Numbered from the stretch's first letter, positions 17,875 to 29,370 are shown. The stretch: 34,658 nucleotides of DNA from Nemertoderma westbladi (GCA_032718475.1 JAUCBJ010003571.1:64001-98658); one strand, 5' to 3'. The notes: generated by a model from the sequence alone, not told the origin. Program-made: numbers and translations.

Positions 17875-18699
17875 AAGGTAAGCCAATGCCACCACCAGTT
17901 GATAATTACTGTTGACTGCCTACTACTGGCCTATGGCAGCCCAGCAGAATCATCATGCTGTTATCCTCAAATCACATCATATAAAAAATAGCAATGACAT
18001 TAATTTTAATAATTAGTTATTATTACAATAATTAGTTACCCATTTATTTATTTATTAATATGTATTTATTAAGTACTAAATTATTAGTATCTATAACGAC
18101 GATGGGGCTCTCATTCACTGTGCCAGCTCTTGATGATATATAGGGCGACCCAAAGAAAACTCCGCCAGCAGTGACTCCACACTACCTGCTCCACTATGGT
18201 GCCCACATTGAGCGCCTCATAGATGCAGAGGCTGGTTGGACTGACATGTATCCTCGTAAACATTGTTGTTCCATGGGAGTCTGTATGAACATGTCGGGCC
18301 GGCTTATTGAATTTGACAAGTGCCCTGGGGTATGGCTCATTTGACTAGGGGATTATCTCAGCAGGATTTTAGCTCATACCATGGATATGATTGCATGAGA
18401 TGACGTCACCAGTACATGTGGTACAGAATAACTTTGTGCAGGGAATTCATCTGGGGTGGACGCAGCCAAACACTATCTAGCAACCCTATTGGACGACTAC
18501 AGTGACTCAGGAGGTTTGGCATTATTGGTATATGGTTGCTGCACTGTGGAATGCGCGCTGCCTATGGCCACGATCTTCCACATTCTTGAACAATAGTTAT
18601 TGGGGCCATAGTATACTCACAAGAATGGGACAGATTCTATTATCTTCAGTGCATAGAGAGGGTACAGTGCATGTCCATGCTTTTATATGCCTCTGTAAT

Positions 18700-18719
18700 C
18701 CCCCCCCCCCCCCCCCCCC
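18700..18719. repeat. Poly-C run (20 nt)
   Basis: Twenty consecutive C inside the decayed RT gene. Confidence 0.95.
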
Positions 18720-19623
18720 TTGTTCATCCTTTGCGCTCGCTTAATATTCGCACAGTACCCTACTGGAATGCTGATTACTCCTCGGGGGTGTGCAAATGTA
18801 GTAGACCTGTTAGAGTTTTGCCAGCAAATCCGGTCTCCGGTCACCAGTTCCTAGAAGGGATTCTTGGAGACCCCAATGAAACCCTTCTGTATGCCAATGT
18901 CTAGGTTGAAACGTGGGTTGATGTAGTTGACAAATTGAAAAAGTTGACAAAATGTAGTTGACAGGCAGCTTTCTCTACCATGGTCTGCTCACTTCAGCAT
19001 GGCTCTGCACCTGCAGCGTGTTACCTCAGATTGTGGGGACGAATTTAATGCATTAGAAACTGCCATCACTGATAGACTCCTACCTGCTGTTGTTGAACGC
19101 CAGCTATTCAGCCTCTCCTCGCAAGCAATGAGGTGGATTTGGTCTCTGGAAACCCGCTTTCAAGTCCACTGCTTCCTACATTGTTTCTGCTCCTGGATCC
19201 CATTTCATCTATTGGGCGATGGTTCGTGAGGTTGACTTCAATCTCACAGGGGAGTGTTTGGCTAGAGTGAAAAAGTTTGATAGAGAGGCAAGGAAGGAAT
19301 TAGAGACCAAGTTGTTTGAAGAAGTGCTGGATAGTCTGAAGGAAGAGTCCGCACTGTGATAGTTGATAATTGATAGCTGGACATGTTGCTTCCCAGAGCT
19401 GACCTACAGTACGACCTGTCACCCCAAGAATTTTATGACACAATTTTGGTGCAGTACAGCAGACCCCTCCTTGGAGTACCAAGTCGTTGTGATGGATGTT
19501 GGGCCCCCTTCAATTTAAAAGAATGCAAGAAAGGTTGCCTCGTAATTCAGCGCCATAATGAACTGCGTGATACCCGCGATCTGGCAAGTCTGGCATTTGG
19601 TACAATTACAATTTTTTGTGGGT

Positions 19624-19642
19624 GGGGGGGGGGGGGGGGGGG
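19624..19642. repeat. Poly-G run (19 nt)
   Basis: Nineteen consecutive G just after the RHNELRD block of the decayed RT gene. Confidence 0.95.
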
Positions 19643-19694
19643 CAGGAACCTGAGTTACGACACTATATTCTGGGACATACAGTACATGGTGTAA

Positions 19695-20385
19695 TATTGT
19701 GGTAACATAAAAATAACCCCCTTTGAAAAAGATGCAAAGCTCTAGGGGTAATCCTTATTATAATTCCGTACTTTTATTGTACCAGTAGCGGAATATCTCA
19801 GCTAGGGGTTCAGGTGGATTGATAAGGAAGCCTTTGGATAAGTATTTACGCACAGGTAATCAAGCAGCGCAAGCTTACCATCATGCCATTAGTATTCATG
19901 TCCATAACCACGATCCACACTTTGATCGTGAATTCTAGATTAGGTAGCTCCCAGTTATTGAACAAAAAAATTCATCAATAAAAATTGTTCCGTTGATATA
20001 TTATATACATTATGTTAATTTTTTAAGTTTTAAAATTTTGTATTGCAGCGCAGCAGTTATTGTAAAATATCTGTCAATAAAAAGAATATACATATAAAAG
20101 TTGGGTGAGAGTGGAAGTTTCTGCTATCTAGTCCATATTGCCATGATGGCAGAAAATCAACTTTGGTAAACTGAAAGTAATTCGGCAAGGGTGGTTATTG
20201 TTCACAATTAATTGTTTTATCACTAAAATCATTAATTATCATTAATTTACTAAAATGATCATTGACTTCTTTATTCCAACATATGGAGCTTAGTAAAATT
20301 AATCAATTGAAGCACAAATTTCCGTAAAATAAATAATAATATAATATAAATATTAAAATACTGTTACTAAACTATAATAAATAAG
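19695..20385. other. AT-rich spacer, includes 3' end of the minus-strand non-LTR element
   Basis: I see no gene here. The stretch 20320-20385 should be the 3' UTR and A/T-rich tail (aataataatataatataaat) of the non-LTR element on the minus strand. Confidence 0.4.
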
Positions 20386-23300
20386 TCACGGTGGATGGGG
20401 AAGTGGTTGGTCTACGCTCATCAGATACAGCGCGCATCTTAATGTAGACAGGTTGGCTGGCATTCCGGTGCATTGCAGGTAGTGGGCGGTACATGTGGCA
20501 CTATTATTGCACAACCAGCAAACACATTGATCAGTGGGTCTCCAGCAGTTCGAAATTTTACAAATCCGATGGTGGCAGCCGTTCGCCATTAACTGGGCTG
20601 CTGCGCGGCGACGAAAACCGGTTAGGTCCACGAGATTAATTTCCGCGTCATCGCAGTTATCTATTGCGTTAAGGATTGCAGTTGACGACGAGTATTAACT
20701 GATGCCGCACCAAAGTTTGTAGTAAAATGCTCGCACTCGATGGATGTGTTCCAGCCGCGGAACGTTTTCGTTAGACGTAAAAATAGTGCATCCGTATGTT
20801 GTCGACGGGTAGATTACAGTTGCCCACAAACGTTTTGCCGTGGCTAACGATATATGATGTAGATTTACCTTAGTTGCAATACGAATAGAGCAGGCCACGC
20901 CTTTTTTGTATAAGTGCTGGAAGTGAGCTGTGGGACCATTTTTTGTTGCTAGCACTACGCCTAAGTAGTTGAACATATTTTGAAACTCCAATAAAGTGCC
21001 ATAATAATATAATTTATCACCAGAAGCTAAACGGCCACCTCTGCGGAATTTGACTGCCTTAGTTTTCTTTATATTGACCTTCAGGTCATTGACCCGACAA
21101 TATTCTGATAATCTGTCCAGTGCGTCCTGGGTGACTGCGATCGAATCGCCGACTATGACGAGATCATCAGCGTACATTATGACGATGCAGCATGCAGCCA
21201 TGAGGATAGATGGGAGGTCAGCAACTAACAAGCTGAATAAAAGGGGAGAGAGTTTGTCACCTTGCACTACTCCGACCGATTGAGTGATTGGGTCCAATAC
21301 ATATGTTCCAATGCAAATACATACATAGTTAACTGCGATTAGTGCCCATATAGCAGTGATAAATTTTCGACTGATGCCATGTATTACTAGACGCTGGCAG
21401 AGAGTTTCTCTGTTGATGGAGTCGAACGCCTTAGTGAAGTCGACGAAAACACAATATGTATGGCCTCCGGCCGACTGAAGAGCTATATTTATTAAACCAT
21501 ATAGGTTCTTGACAGCCATCACCGTTGAGAGTCCTCGACGGAAGCCGTATTGAGCAGCAGGAAGGATGCCACTGATCTCGGCAAACACGTACAGACGTTC
21601 AAACAGAATAGCGGTGTATAGTTTTAGTAGACACGAAAGGAGTGCTATGCCACGATAACTGTCAGGGGATGTCTTTTTGCCTTTTGCTTTATACAGTGGT
21701 ATCAGATATGATGTCAACCAGGATATTGGGCAAACTCCCAGTGTGAGACAGAGGGACAACAGACTCAGAAGGAACGGAAGAAGATGACCGAAACCGGATT
21801 TTAGCGCCTCGTTCGACACGCCATCTGGCCCCGTTGCTTTGTGGAGCTTGGCGTTATTGACAGCAACCGTTATTTCCAATGGCTCTATTTGTTTATCTAG
21901 TATATCATTTGGTTGATCTGGAATTGGCGGTAGTTGGGGTGAGTGTTTGGTTGAAAGCAACTCTGAGAAATGTGTGAACCAAGATTGTTCTGACACTTGT
22001 TGAGCAACTGGTTTGACTTGGTCACCGGTCTTCAGAATGTTCCAAAATTTCTGTTTGTCAGACTCGCACTCTTGAATTAACTTAAACTCTCTTTGGGCCT
22101 CGTACAATGTCTTTTTTGTATGATTCAACTTCTTATATGAACGAGCTAACTCCGAATATCTTTGCTTGTTTAGGGGTGTTGGCGCCCGTTTCATTAACTG
22201 AAAACTTGACATGAGTTCGTGTTTAGCCAGATAGCATTCTTGATTGAACCAAGGTTTGGAATTTCTCGGCTTACTAGATAACGAAGAATTTGTAATAGCA
22301 TTAGTTATGTAAGAACAGACATCGTCTACTCCATTGGCTATAGCAGATTGAAAATCTCCTGTCGTTAGAATGTGGCCTAATTTGTCTACATCAAGCCTCT
22401 TGATTGCTTTACAGCGCTCTTTCCTATAGTTGATGGGGCTTGTTGTTTCATATTTTATATAAACGCGCTGGTGTTTAGTGTTTGTAGTTGGGCGGATACT
22501 TACTGAGACCTTATCAGCCAGTAGGTGGTCGACAAAAACGAGGTCGATTACGCTCTGACCATTCCAGGAGTAAAATGTAGGGATTGAGTGGTCGTTAATG
22601 CAGTTCAGTCCTGCGCCAAGTAGGCCACTGCATAGTGTGTCTCCACGATCATGAGGGCCATCTAAACGGCAGTTAAAATCACCTGTTAGCAGTATTGGAA
22701 GAGGGCACTTTGCCCGTGCAGTTACAATTATAGTGGTGAGCTCGAGTAATATATCAGAGACATCAGTTGATGGGGGATAATAGGCAGATATTATCACAAA
22801 GTTACTTGTTAGTAGTGCTAAAGCTGTTGAGCTTTTATGAATGGGCTCCTGACGCATTGCGGTTTTCATATTAATGGCAATAGTGATACCACCGTAAGGG
22901 CGCCCTAAATCGCGTTTCTCACAAGACACATTGTGACATGAGAAGCCTGGGATGACCAAGTCTGTCGTAAACGTTTCATAAAGGAGAAGGATATCAGTGT
23001 CTATGAAGGTGTCATCCATTGTTGTGTCGATCGTAGAGCGCGCACCTTCCACATTCCATGCAACTAATGTGTAGTAACCAGAGCTATTGTTTGAAAATTT
23101 CATATTGGATTCGTCACAGAAAGGGAGTTCGCTAAACAGTATCAGATTAGAAGCGGACTGGAAACGTAAACAGACTTTGTGGTGCTTTTCCAGACTGGCC
23201 AAGTAGCGATACGGCTTCAAGCAACCAATGCACATTGTAGTACGCGCAGTTTGGTTAGACGGGGGTCGTGTTGAAGCAATTGTGGTTGCTGGTAGACGTG

Positions 23301-23966
23301 TTTGGGTTACTGGAGGGCGGTTTGGGGCATTAGGGGTTACTGGAGGGGGTGTTGGGACAATTGGGGTTACTGGAGGGGGTGTTGGGACAATTGGGGTTAC
23401 TGGAGAGGGTGTTGGGACAATATGGGTTACTGGAGGGGGTGTTGAGACAATTGGGGTTACTGGAGGGGGTGTTGGGATAATTGGGGGTACTGGAGTGGGT
23501 GTTGGGACAATTGGGGTTACTGGAGTGGGTGTTGGGACAATTGGGGTTACTGGAGGGGGTGTTGAGATAATTGGGGTTACTGGAGGGGGTGTTGGGACAA
23601 TTGGGGTTACTGGAGGGGGTGTTGGGACAATATGGGTTACTGGAGGGGTGTTGAGACAATTGGGGTTACTGGAGGGGGTGTTGGGACAATTGGGGTTACT
23701 GGAGTGGGTGTTGGGACAATTGGGGTTACTGGAGGGGGTGTTGGGACAATTGGGGTTACTGGAGGGGGTGTTGGGACAATTGGGGGTACTGGAGTAGGTG
23801 GTGGTACAGTTGGGGTTACTGGAGGGGGTGTTGGGAAAATTGGGGTTACTGGAGAGGGTGTTGGGACAATATGGGTTACTGGAGGGGGTGTTGAGAAAAT
23901 TGGGGTTACTGGAGGGGGTGTTGGGTTGGGTCGTACTAACCCTTCTAATTTACTAAAATGAATCAT
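20386..23966 (-). pseudogene. APE-type non-LTR retrotransposon ORF with N-terminal Pro/Thr repeats, zinc finger, endonuclease and reverse transcriptase
   Basis: The largest open stretch is 20695-23235 (846 codons). Numbered from its Met: zinc finger C-x2-C-x12-H-x3-C at 2-22; endonuclease with VAWNVEG (58), ETF (87), GDFNC (185) and DLVFVDH (231); reverse transcriptase with FVDFTKAFDS (597), QGDKLSP and YADD (688). The frame is open above that Met into about 20 decapeptide repeats VTPIVPTPPP. After one missing base near 23645 it reaches an ATG at 23966 directly preceded by a stop. A TAA at 20695-20697 interrupts the other end; 102 further in-frame codons hold a Cys/His group CVCWLCNNSATCTAHYLQC and end at 20386. 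The Q before ETF is Y and the S-D-H motif reads T-K-H, so the nuclease may be dead. Clade not assigned. Confidence 0.85.
23304..23932 (-). repeat. 30-bp minisatellite, about 20 copies, in frame with the non-LTR ORF
   Basis: Unit gttactggagggggtgttgg plus gacaattggg on the plus strand. All units but one are exactly 30 bp; the exception at 23641 lacks one G. On the minus strand each encodes ten residues (V-T-P-I-V-P-T-P-P-P) without stops. Confidence 0.95.
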
Positions 23967-24020
23967 TCATAACTATTTTTTATTGGCATTGGGATTCGAA
24001 GTACCGGTACGATATTTGTT

Positions 24021-24290
24021 GGTTATAAAAGCTCACCTCTGTAATCTGCTCCTTTCCCCAAATTGGTAACAACATTGTTTATTGTTTAGGTTAAAATTCC
24101 CATTTTTGTAACCTGCCCCTTTACTTCTATTGTTAACAAAATAATGTATTGTTTTGGTTAGAAAAGCCCACCTCTGTAACCTGCTCCTTTCCCTCAATTG
24201 TTAACAACATTCTTTATTGTTTGGTTAGAATATCCAACCCTATTACCTGCTTTTCTCTTTTAAATGGTAACTTTCATTGAGCACACTAGT
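24021..24290 (-). repeat. ~67-bp tandem repeats upstream of the non-LTR ORF
   Basis: Four imperfect monomers starting ggttataaaag (24021), ggttaaaatt (24089), ggttagaaaag (24156) and ggttagaata (24223), each with cctctgtaacctgctccttt and gttaacaacattntttattgt-like blocks. On the minus strand they lie just 5' of the ORF, where some LINEs carry promoter monomers. Confidence 0.8.
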
Positions 24291-24910
24291 ACAAGTACTG
24301 TACTGTAACTGTAGTACTAATAGGCGTACTACACGACACGGGTAGTGGAGTACATTACACTACCAAACAGTTAGATCTGGAAAACTAATAAATACAGTTA
24401 CGAATTTAAATAATTTGGTGGAAAATGAATTAATTTTAGTGATATTTGTAATCTCGATAATCTAACTAAACACATTGTCTTAATAACTAGACACACGGTC
24501 TTAATTACGTACCTTTGTTATTAATTTTTGCAAAGAAAGAATTTCGTGCTTAAATGCGGGAGGTCATGTAAACGGATTTTCTCGAACTAACATAACTAGT
24601 TGATGAACTAAGTTGATGAACTAACATATATTTTAAGTAACATCCTAATCTCCCGAATGTATTTTGTAGGCCAATATTTTTTTTGTTAATATTTTTTTTA
24701 TTAATAATAATAATTTCTTTTACTATTGTGCTATTTATTGTGCCCTTCTTGTGCAACCTCATGCAAATTTGGTATACGAAATTAAATTAAATTAAATAAA
24801 AATATAACATTGAGAATAATGTGGAGTCAACCTCTCCCCCCTACATACAGTTTGTTAAAATATAGCTACAGTAATTAAAATGAGTATAATTGTATAAATA
24901 TACAGTGTCC
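24291..24910. other. AT-rich intergenic sequence
   Basis: No gene seen. A short duplication of agttgatgaacta occurs at 24598-24625. Confidence 0.4.
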
Positions 24911-24979
24911 GGACAATTGCGACCCGGACAAATTTATCTAAAAACATGGTCGCAATTATTGTCCGGGTGGCAATTGTCC
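24911..24979. repeat. Inverted repeat, possible Tc1/mariner-type relic
   Basis: Arms 24911-24931 and 24959-24979 (ggacaattgcgacccggacaa, 20 of 21 pairs), loop 27 nt. Immediately before it, TA-CAGTGTCC resembles the start of a Tc1/mariner TIR after a TA site. The matching right end is not seen. Confidence 0.65.
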
Positions 24980-25717
24980 GCAATGCAATATATTATATAT
25001 ATATCAATTAACCAGGTGTAATGCCAGCAAATTTTGAATACAATATTTACTACAACTACCTTTGGAAGGAATATTTACCCCCATTAATATAATGATTATC
25101 TATATAATAATAATTGTTACTAAGAAATAAATGTAAATCATCGAAATAACAATTTTCTTATAATATTCTCAAATTCCACTCGTCATTCTTGGTGTTAAAC
25201 TGGGATCCTAAAAGCTTATGCGTCCTTGGATACCAGTGTGTTACCATGGTAATCATGCATCATGCCCAATTATAGCTTAGGTTGTGTGTCAGAACAGATC
25301 ACATAGAAATAAGAAATCCTTCGATTAGCAGTGGGTACAGTTAGGAGTCCCTGAAGCTTTGGTAGGGTGATGGATAAGTAATCGATGTTGTACCTATGGT
25401 TGCCCGATATTTGCCTACATACAACATTGAGTTGTTTAACTTTCAAAATAAATATATCAACAGCGAGCCTATCTCGCAGCTTTCTTTCACGTAATATATC
25501 TTCATTACTAGCTTTTCACATAGGTTACTCATCATAAATAAAATATAATGTATAACATAAATAAAATGTCAGCTTCAAAGTCGACCAACTTTATTCAGGT
25601 GTGCACATAATTTTGTATGTAAGTTTTGCATGATAACCTGCCTCGGTTCCTGCCAAACGTGAAATAATTGAGAATGGGGAAATAAACCTTCTATACAAAA
25701 TTAAAAATTTCAAAAGT
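24980..25717. other. AT-rich intergenic sequence
   Basis: No gene, RNA or clear repeat recognised. Confidence 0.4.
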
Positions 25718-25725
25718 ACTTCAAC

Positions 25726-25760
25726 CAAGGCCATCTAAACAACTCGTTTCGATGGCCTTG
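25726..25760. mobile_element. 35-bp palindrome with perfect 8-bp target duplication
   Basis: CAAGGCCATC (25726-25735) and its exact inverse (25751-25760) with four further pairs inside and loop aactc. Flanked on both sides by acttcaac (25718-25725, 25761-25768). This looks like two fused hAT TIRs: the terminal CAAGGC is the same as in the MITE at 16241. Confidence 0.65.
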
Positions 25761-25768
25761 ACTTCAAC

Positions 25769-26760
25769 CAACACACTATTCCATCAGTAAATCCGCAGTG
25801 ACAGAGAGGTTTTCCACAAAAATAACAATGATACCATGTGTGAAGAATGGACACCCACCTACGGCTATATCCAAACCCCTACAGTTCTCCATGGTGTGTT
25901 CAAAAGGACAAAACAATTATTAAATAAGGTTTAGAAAAATATTTTGGCATGCAAACTAATCGGACTAAATCATTTAGCATTTATGTTTTACTCAAAATAT
26001 ATGTTTTTTCATAATAATAATAAGTAATTGATTTTTTATGCTTGAATTTAAAGAACTACATGGCAGGCTAATCCTCACAGCATACATTTCGCACATACAT
26101 ACATTTCGCACATACACATACTCATGCTGAAAAAAGTGAACCATTAAATGTGTGATTGTTTTGTATCTGTAGTATGAAAGTATGTACTAAAAGGTATACC
26201 ACCGCCATGATAGATGCTCTAAGAGAGGCAGTAGCTATTTCTGCTAGTTGGTGTACAGCTACATACTGGTAGCGTAAATCAGACCATAGCATATCAAATT
26301 AACTTCACAAAGATAGTGTGAATTTATTTGAAGAACCTTAGGGATTCCCGCATTCCCGCAAAAAACTAAGGAAGATTGGTGCTGAATTTGGCGTAAAATT
26401 TACACGAAACCAGATCACCAATTTAATTATTCATCATTATTAATATTCATTATTAATTAATAAGAAAGTCCAGGCCAAACAAACTAATGATCAGTACATG
26501 ATCAGTACCTAAGTTGATAGAATGTCTCAATACTAAATATGTATGGATTTTCGTAACAAAAATTGCCTTATATTATACATCCAGTGAAGTGGTAAAATAA
26601 TACTGTATTTTTGAAGAAATCCTTTATTGCCAGACAGCCATTGAAAATTTTTTAAATTTCGTCCTGTGCCGAGCAACAAAAAAATGTTTCTTAAAACTAA
26701 CATTTATTCTATCAACCGTAGTCTATTTATTATTGGCTTTTACATAGGTATTCATGTTAA
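25769..26760. other. AT-rich intergenic sequence
   Basis: No gene seen. catacatttcgcacata is duplicated at 26081-26115. Confidence 0.4.
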
Positions 26761-26769
26761 AGGCGGGAA

Positions 26770-27540
26770 ATTTAAATCATTCACAATGACGCAGACTAAG
26801 TCTTGCCTTGGCCACAATAAGGCGGTGATCACAGGAGAGGGGTCGAAATGTAAATGCACTACAGTCTTGTACAGAGCTCCTGTATTTCCTACAAAACAGA
26901 ATATGGTCTATCTGGGACTTATTACCACTGGGTACACTATGAGTCCATAGCTTTCCAGTTCGCTTCTTGAACTGGGTTTCAGCTGAAAACAATCCATTTC
27001 CAGAGATGAAATTCTGAAGATGGATGGAATTTCGGTTAACACTATCGCTATAGACCCCGATTGTGGTTGAAATTGTCCACCTCTTCTACTGAGGCAACAC
27101 TAGTTCGAGAATAGCACACAATCAGAACCACCTTAGGAAACTTCTTAGCCAGTATTCCAGAACATGAGAAGTGGCAATGGATGATGCGGTTAGAGATTTG
27201 GTCTATTTTGTCCAATGCTGCATGTGTAGTTTAAGTCATCAATAGACCAATTCCACCATTGCCACTATCATCTGCTGACGCGAGGGCGAGTCGCCAACCG
27301 CCCCCATGTCCTTAATCAGAACCTCATCAGTCTGTCCAGTCTGCATTCGGTGCTCTTGAACACCCACTGCGCTAAGAGAAAGCTTATCAGCCAATGCAGT
27401 CAGCTCACCTTGTCGCATTGGGGACCCGAGTGTTAGGGTGTTAACTGAGGCTAGTATAGTGACTTTCCTCAGATTCACCAATAGCTTTTTTGGTCGGGGT
27501 GGAACATCAGAGTAGTTTCCAACTCCAGAATCCCTCCCCC
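26770..27540 (-). pseudogene. APE-endonuclease fragment of a non-LTR retrotransposon
   Basis: Minus strand. NLRKVTILASVNTLTLGSP and VGVQEHRMQTGQ (27370-27480) correspond to the start of the endonuclease (T-x-N-V-x-T, Q-E-H-R). GNGLFSAETQFKKRTGKLWT, GNKSQIDHILFCRKYR and CDHRLIVAKARL (26780-27010) correspond to its end (G-x-x-QIDYIL, SDHxL). The middle, with the catalytic GDFN, is lost or scrambled by frameshifts. No reverse transcriptase follows. This is the endonuclease type often labelled craniofacial development protein 2-like in invertebrate annotation. The upstream Gly/Arg-rich frame to about 27540 probably belongs to the same ORF. Confidence 0.75.
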
Positions 27541-28430
27541 CCTCACAATCTGGCCTCCGGTCATCCGTGACCCAGGGTTTGGGGCCGAAAAGTTATCAGG
27601 AAAGGGACTAACAGAATTGTTCGCCGCTTTGTCTCTCCAGTAGGGGGTGAGCCAGGCAGCCGGTCAGGAGATAACTGATGCCTGTGAGCCCTATTGTGTC
27701 CGGTAATTCAACTGGCCTCTAGTGGCCAGACTTCCGCAATACTTAATGTAATCCATAGTAGGGATTGGGGGGTGCTTTTTTGCCGAATCAGCTCTCGGGG
27801 CAAATACCACACCCTGGTTTGTCATTCCACAGGGTGGGCGTCACAGTGGAGTCAGATATGAGGCACATCATCCATTCCTACTCTGACGCACAAGACCCAT
27901 CATTGGCTGTGCAGCTCATCTGCTGGGCCATGCCCTGTACCCCTGCAGCCAGGTGCAGGTCGCAGTGAAGTGCATTCAGAGTGGACAATCAGAACACTCT
28001 ACTCCTGTCCAGCCATTGGTAGATCACCATCTGTCTGGTCAGGACATATACCCCTGCAGCCAAGTATATGGGTCCTTAATCCACGACCAAGTGCGTCCTT
28101 ATCCCGGAACAAAGGGGGTCCTAGTTACAGGACCAGATTTACCCTAGTAAGAGGGTCTATGCAGCCACACAGGTGGCACCTCCTTTATGCTGCATGGAGG
28201 TGGCAAGTTTTCTTGATCAATGACCTAGAAAACCTGACCTGACCATAAATATGTTGTTACTCAAAGACGAGTGTTCGAACTAATATACCAATATTATAAG
28301 AAGTACAGATCTATCCTCAAAGTTCCAGGTAAGAGAAAGGAGTTGCCAAATTACACTCTCAAACTTGAAGCATACAAAACTTTTGGATTTTGCCTCTTGA
28401 AAATGTGACTCACTTGACAATTGCAAATGT
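27541..28430 (-). other. Moderate-GC stretch, probably 5' region of the non-LTR fragment
   Basis: No protein recognised on either strand; three overlapping short frames at 27765-28242 lack motifs. A short repeat acccctgcagcca occurs at 27939 and 28050. Base composition differs from the AT-rich DNA on both sides, and the stretch ends at about 28245, suggesting it was inserted together with the endonuclease fragment. Confidence 0.4.
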
Positions 28431-28855
28431 AGCAAGGATCATAAAGTACCAGCTTTAGAGAGACATTTTGAGGGTTTTTTACCATCAAATATATTTGTTT
28501 GAGTATAATTTGTGGTTTGCGCAGGAAAAGTAAATTTAGTAACCTCTTTCTTCTTTTGCATGACTGATTTCAATTACAGGATTCACCTCCATTCTAGGAA
28601 TTAACATTTTTACCTCATCTACTAATTCTAATCGAACATTAGTAGCAGAATTCTCATTTGGTGTAATATTGAATATAAATGAGTTTGAGACCTTTCTAAG
28701 ATGCATTCTTAAATCATATCCGGGTTGAATAATTTCACTTTCAGTATCAAAATCAATTGTCAATCCACTTACAAATTGCATTTGTTTACTAAAACTAAAA
28801 GCTTCGCCAACAGGGTGTGCTCTAGGGATAATTTCATATCAATGTTCGTTTCGAG
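28430..28855 (-). pseudogene. Polinton/Maverick-type minor-capsid-like fragment
   Basis: Minus strand. The open part (28536-28781) encodes FVSGLTIDFDTESEI, IIQPGYDLRMHL, then RLELVDEVKMLIPRMEVNPV. After a stop, TKFTFPAQTTNYTQ and NIFDGKKPSK follow. The order and spacing match the family annotated in animals as F54H12.2-like proteins, regarded as a structural protein of Polinton/Maverick elements: a (L/I)H-x-D-L/F segment, a pGxDLRxxL segment, a strand ending in NPxI/V, then a K-x-(F/Y)-x-(I/F)-P segment. No polymerase B, protease or integrase of such an element is visible nearby, so it is an isolated relic. Assignment is from memory of the family pattern only. Confidence 0.5.
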
Positions 28856-28924
28856 GTAGTTTGAACCCTCCTGTACCGAATAATCAATTTTTCTCTTCTT
28901 AGAGTTAAACATGAGAGTGTCTGA

Positions 28925-29000
28925 GTTGACAGCACCAGCACTGCTTACACAATTGTGTTTGGTGGAGCTGGTTCGAATCCAACTAAAGGCTGGGTAAATT
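28925..29000 (+). repeat. Possible tRNA-derived SINE fragment
   Basis: gctggttcgaatccaac (28969-28985) is a good B box with a 4-of-5 pair T stem. An A-box-like tgtctgagttgac lies 50 nt upstream. Too degenerate for a tRNA gene. Confidence 0.35.
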
Positions 29001-29370
29001 TCGCACTGTTGTGTACTATGCCAACCTAGTGATATAATGGGAACCTGGTGGAATAATAATAAAAGCATTTTGGGATATGCCGAGAGTAGAAGAGTGATAT
29101 ATAAATAATCATTTATTATCCAGTGGTCACAAGTCCCTGAAAGAAATCCAGGAGCTCTGTACATGATTTACTCTTTTATGTAGGCCTATTGTATGGCATT
29201 CGTTCCACTTATATTTAACCATAACCATAGAACGAAAATTAGAAAAAAATATTGCAAAAATAAATCCCCTGAAATGTTATACCAATACAGAATTCTTTGA
29301 ACGATATAGATTTACACAGTCATAATTTCTTTACATTTTCCATATCATCAATTCTGATATTAAAAGTCGA

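Larger units (their letters stand above)
18140..19694 (+). pseudogene. Decayed reverse-transcriptase retroelement ORF with C-terminal zinc motif
   Basis: Fragments in several frames on the plus strand. DKCPGVW, LCAGNSSG and AKHYLATLLDDYSD (18310-18520) correspond to the start of the RT domain in a family common in invertebrates (PGVRPIGVGE...LCAGQxxGxEAAxH...LVDAxNAFN). The motif with the first catalytic Asp is destroyed (LLVYGCC). HQFLEGILGDPNETLLYANV and VTSDCGDEFNALETAITDRL follow (18840-19070). At 19160-19360 STASYIVSAPGSHFIYWAMV leads a continuous frame. At 19400-19600 LSPQEFYDTILVQYSRPLLG and CDGC...CKKG, RHNELRD are the zinc-finger/nuclease-like end. A poly-C and a poly-G run and many stops interrupt it. 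Confidence 0.7.

Noticed and set aside
23228-23961. Plus-strand Gly/Val/Thr-repeat ORFs over the 30-bp minisatellite
   Set aside because: Any frame of this repeat is open; only the minus-strand frame connects to a real protein.
26187-26273. 21-codon ORF atgatagatgctctaagaga
   Set aside because: Short, without splice sites or neighbours to support it.
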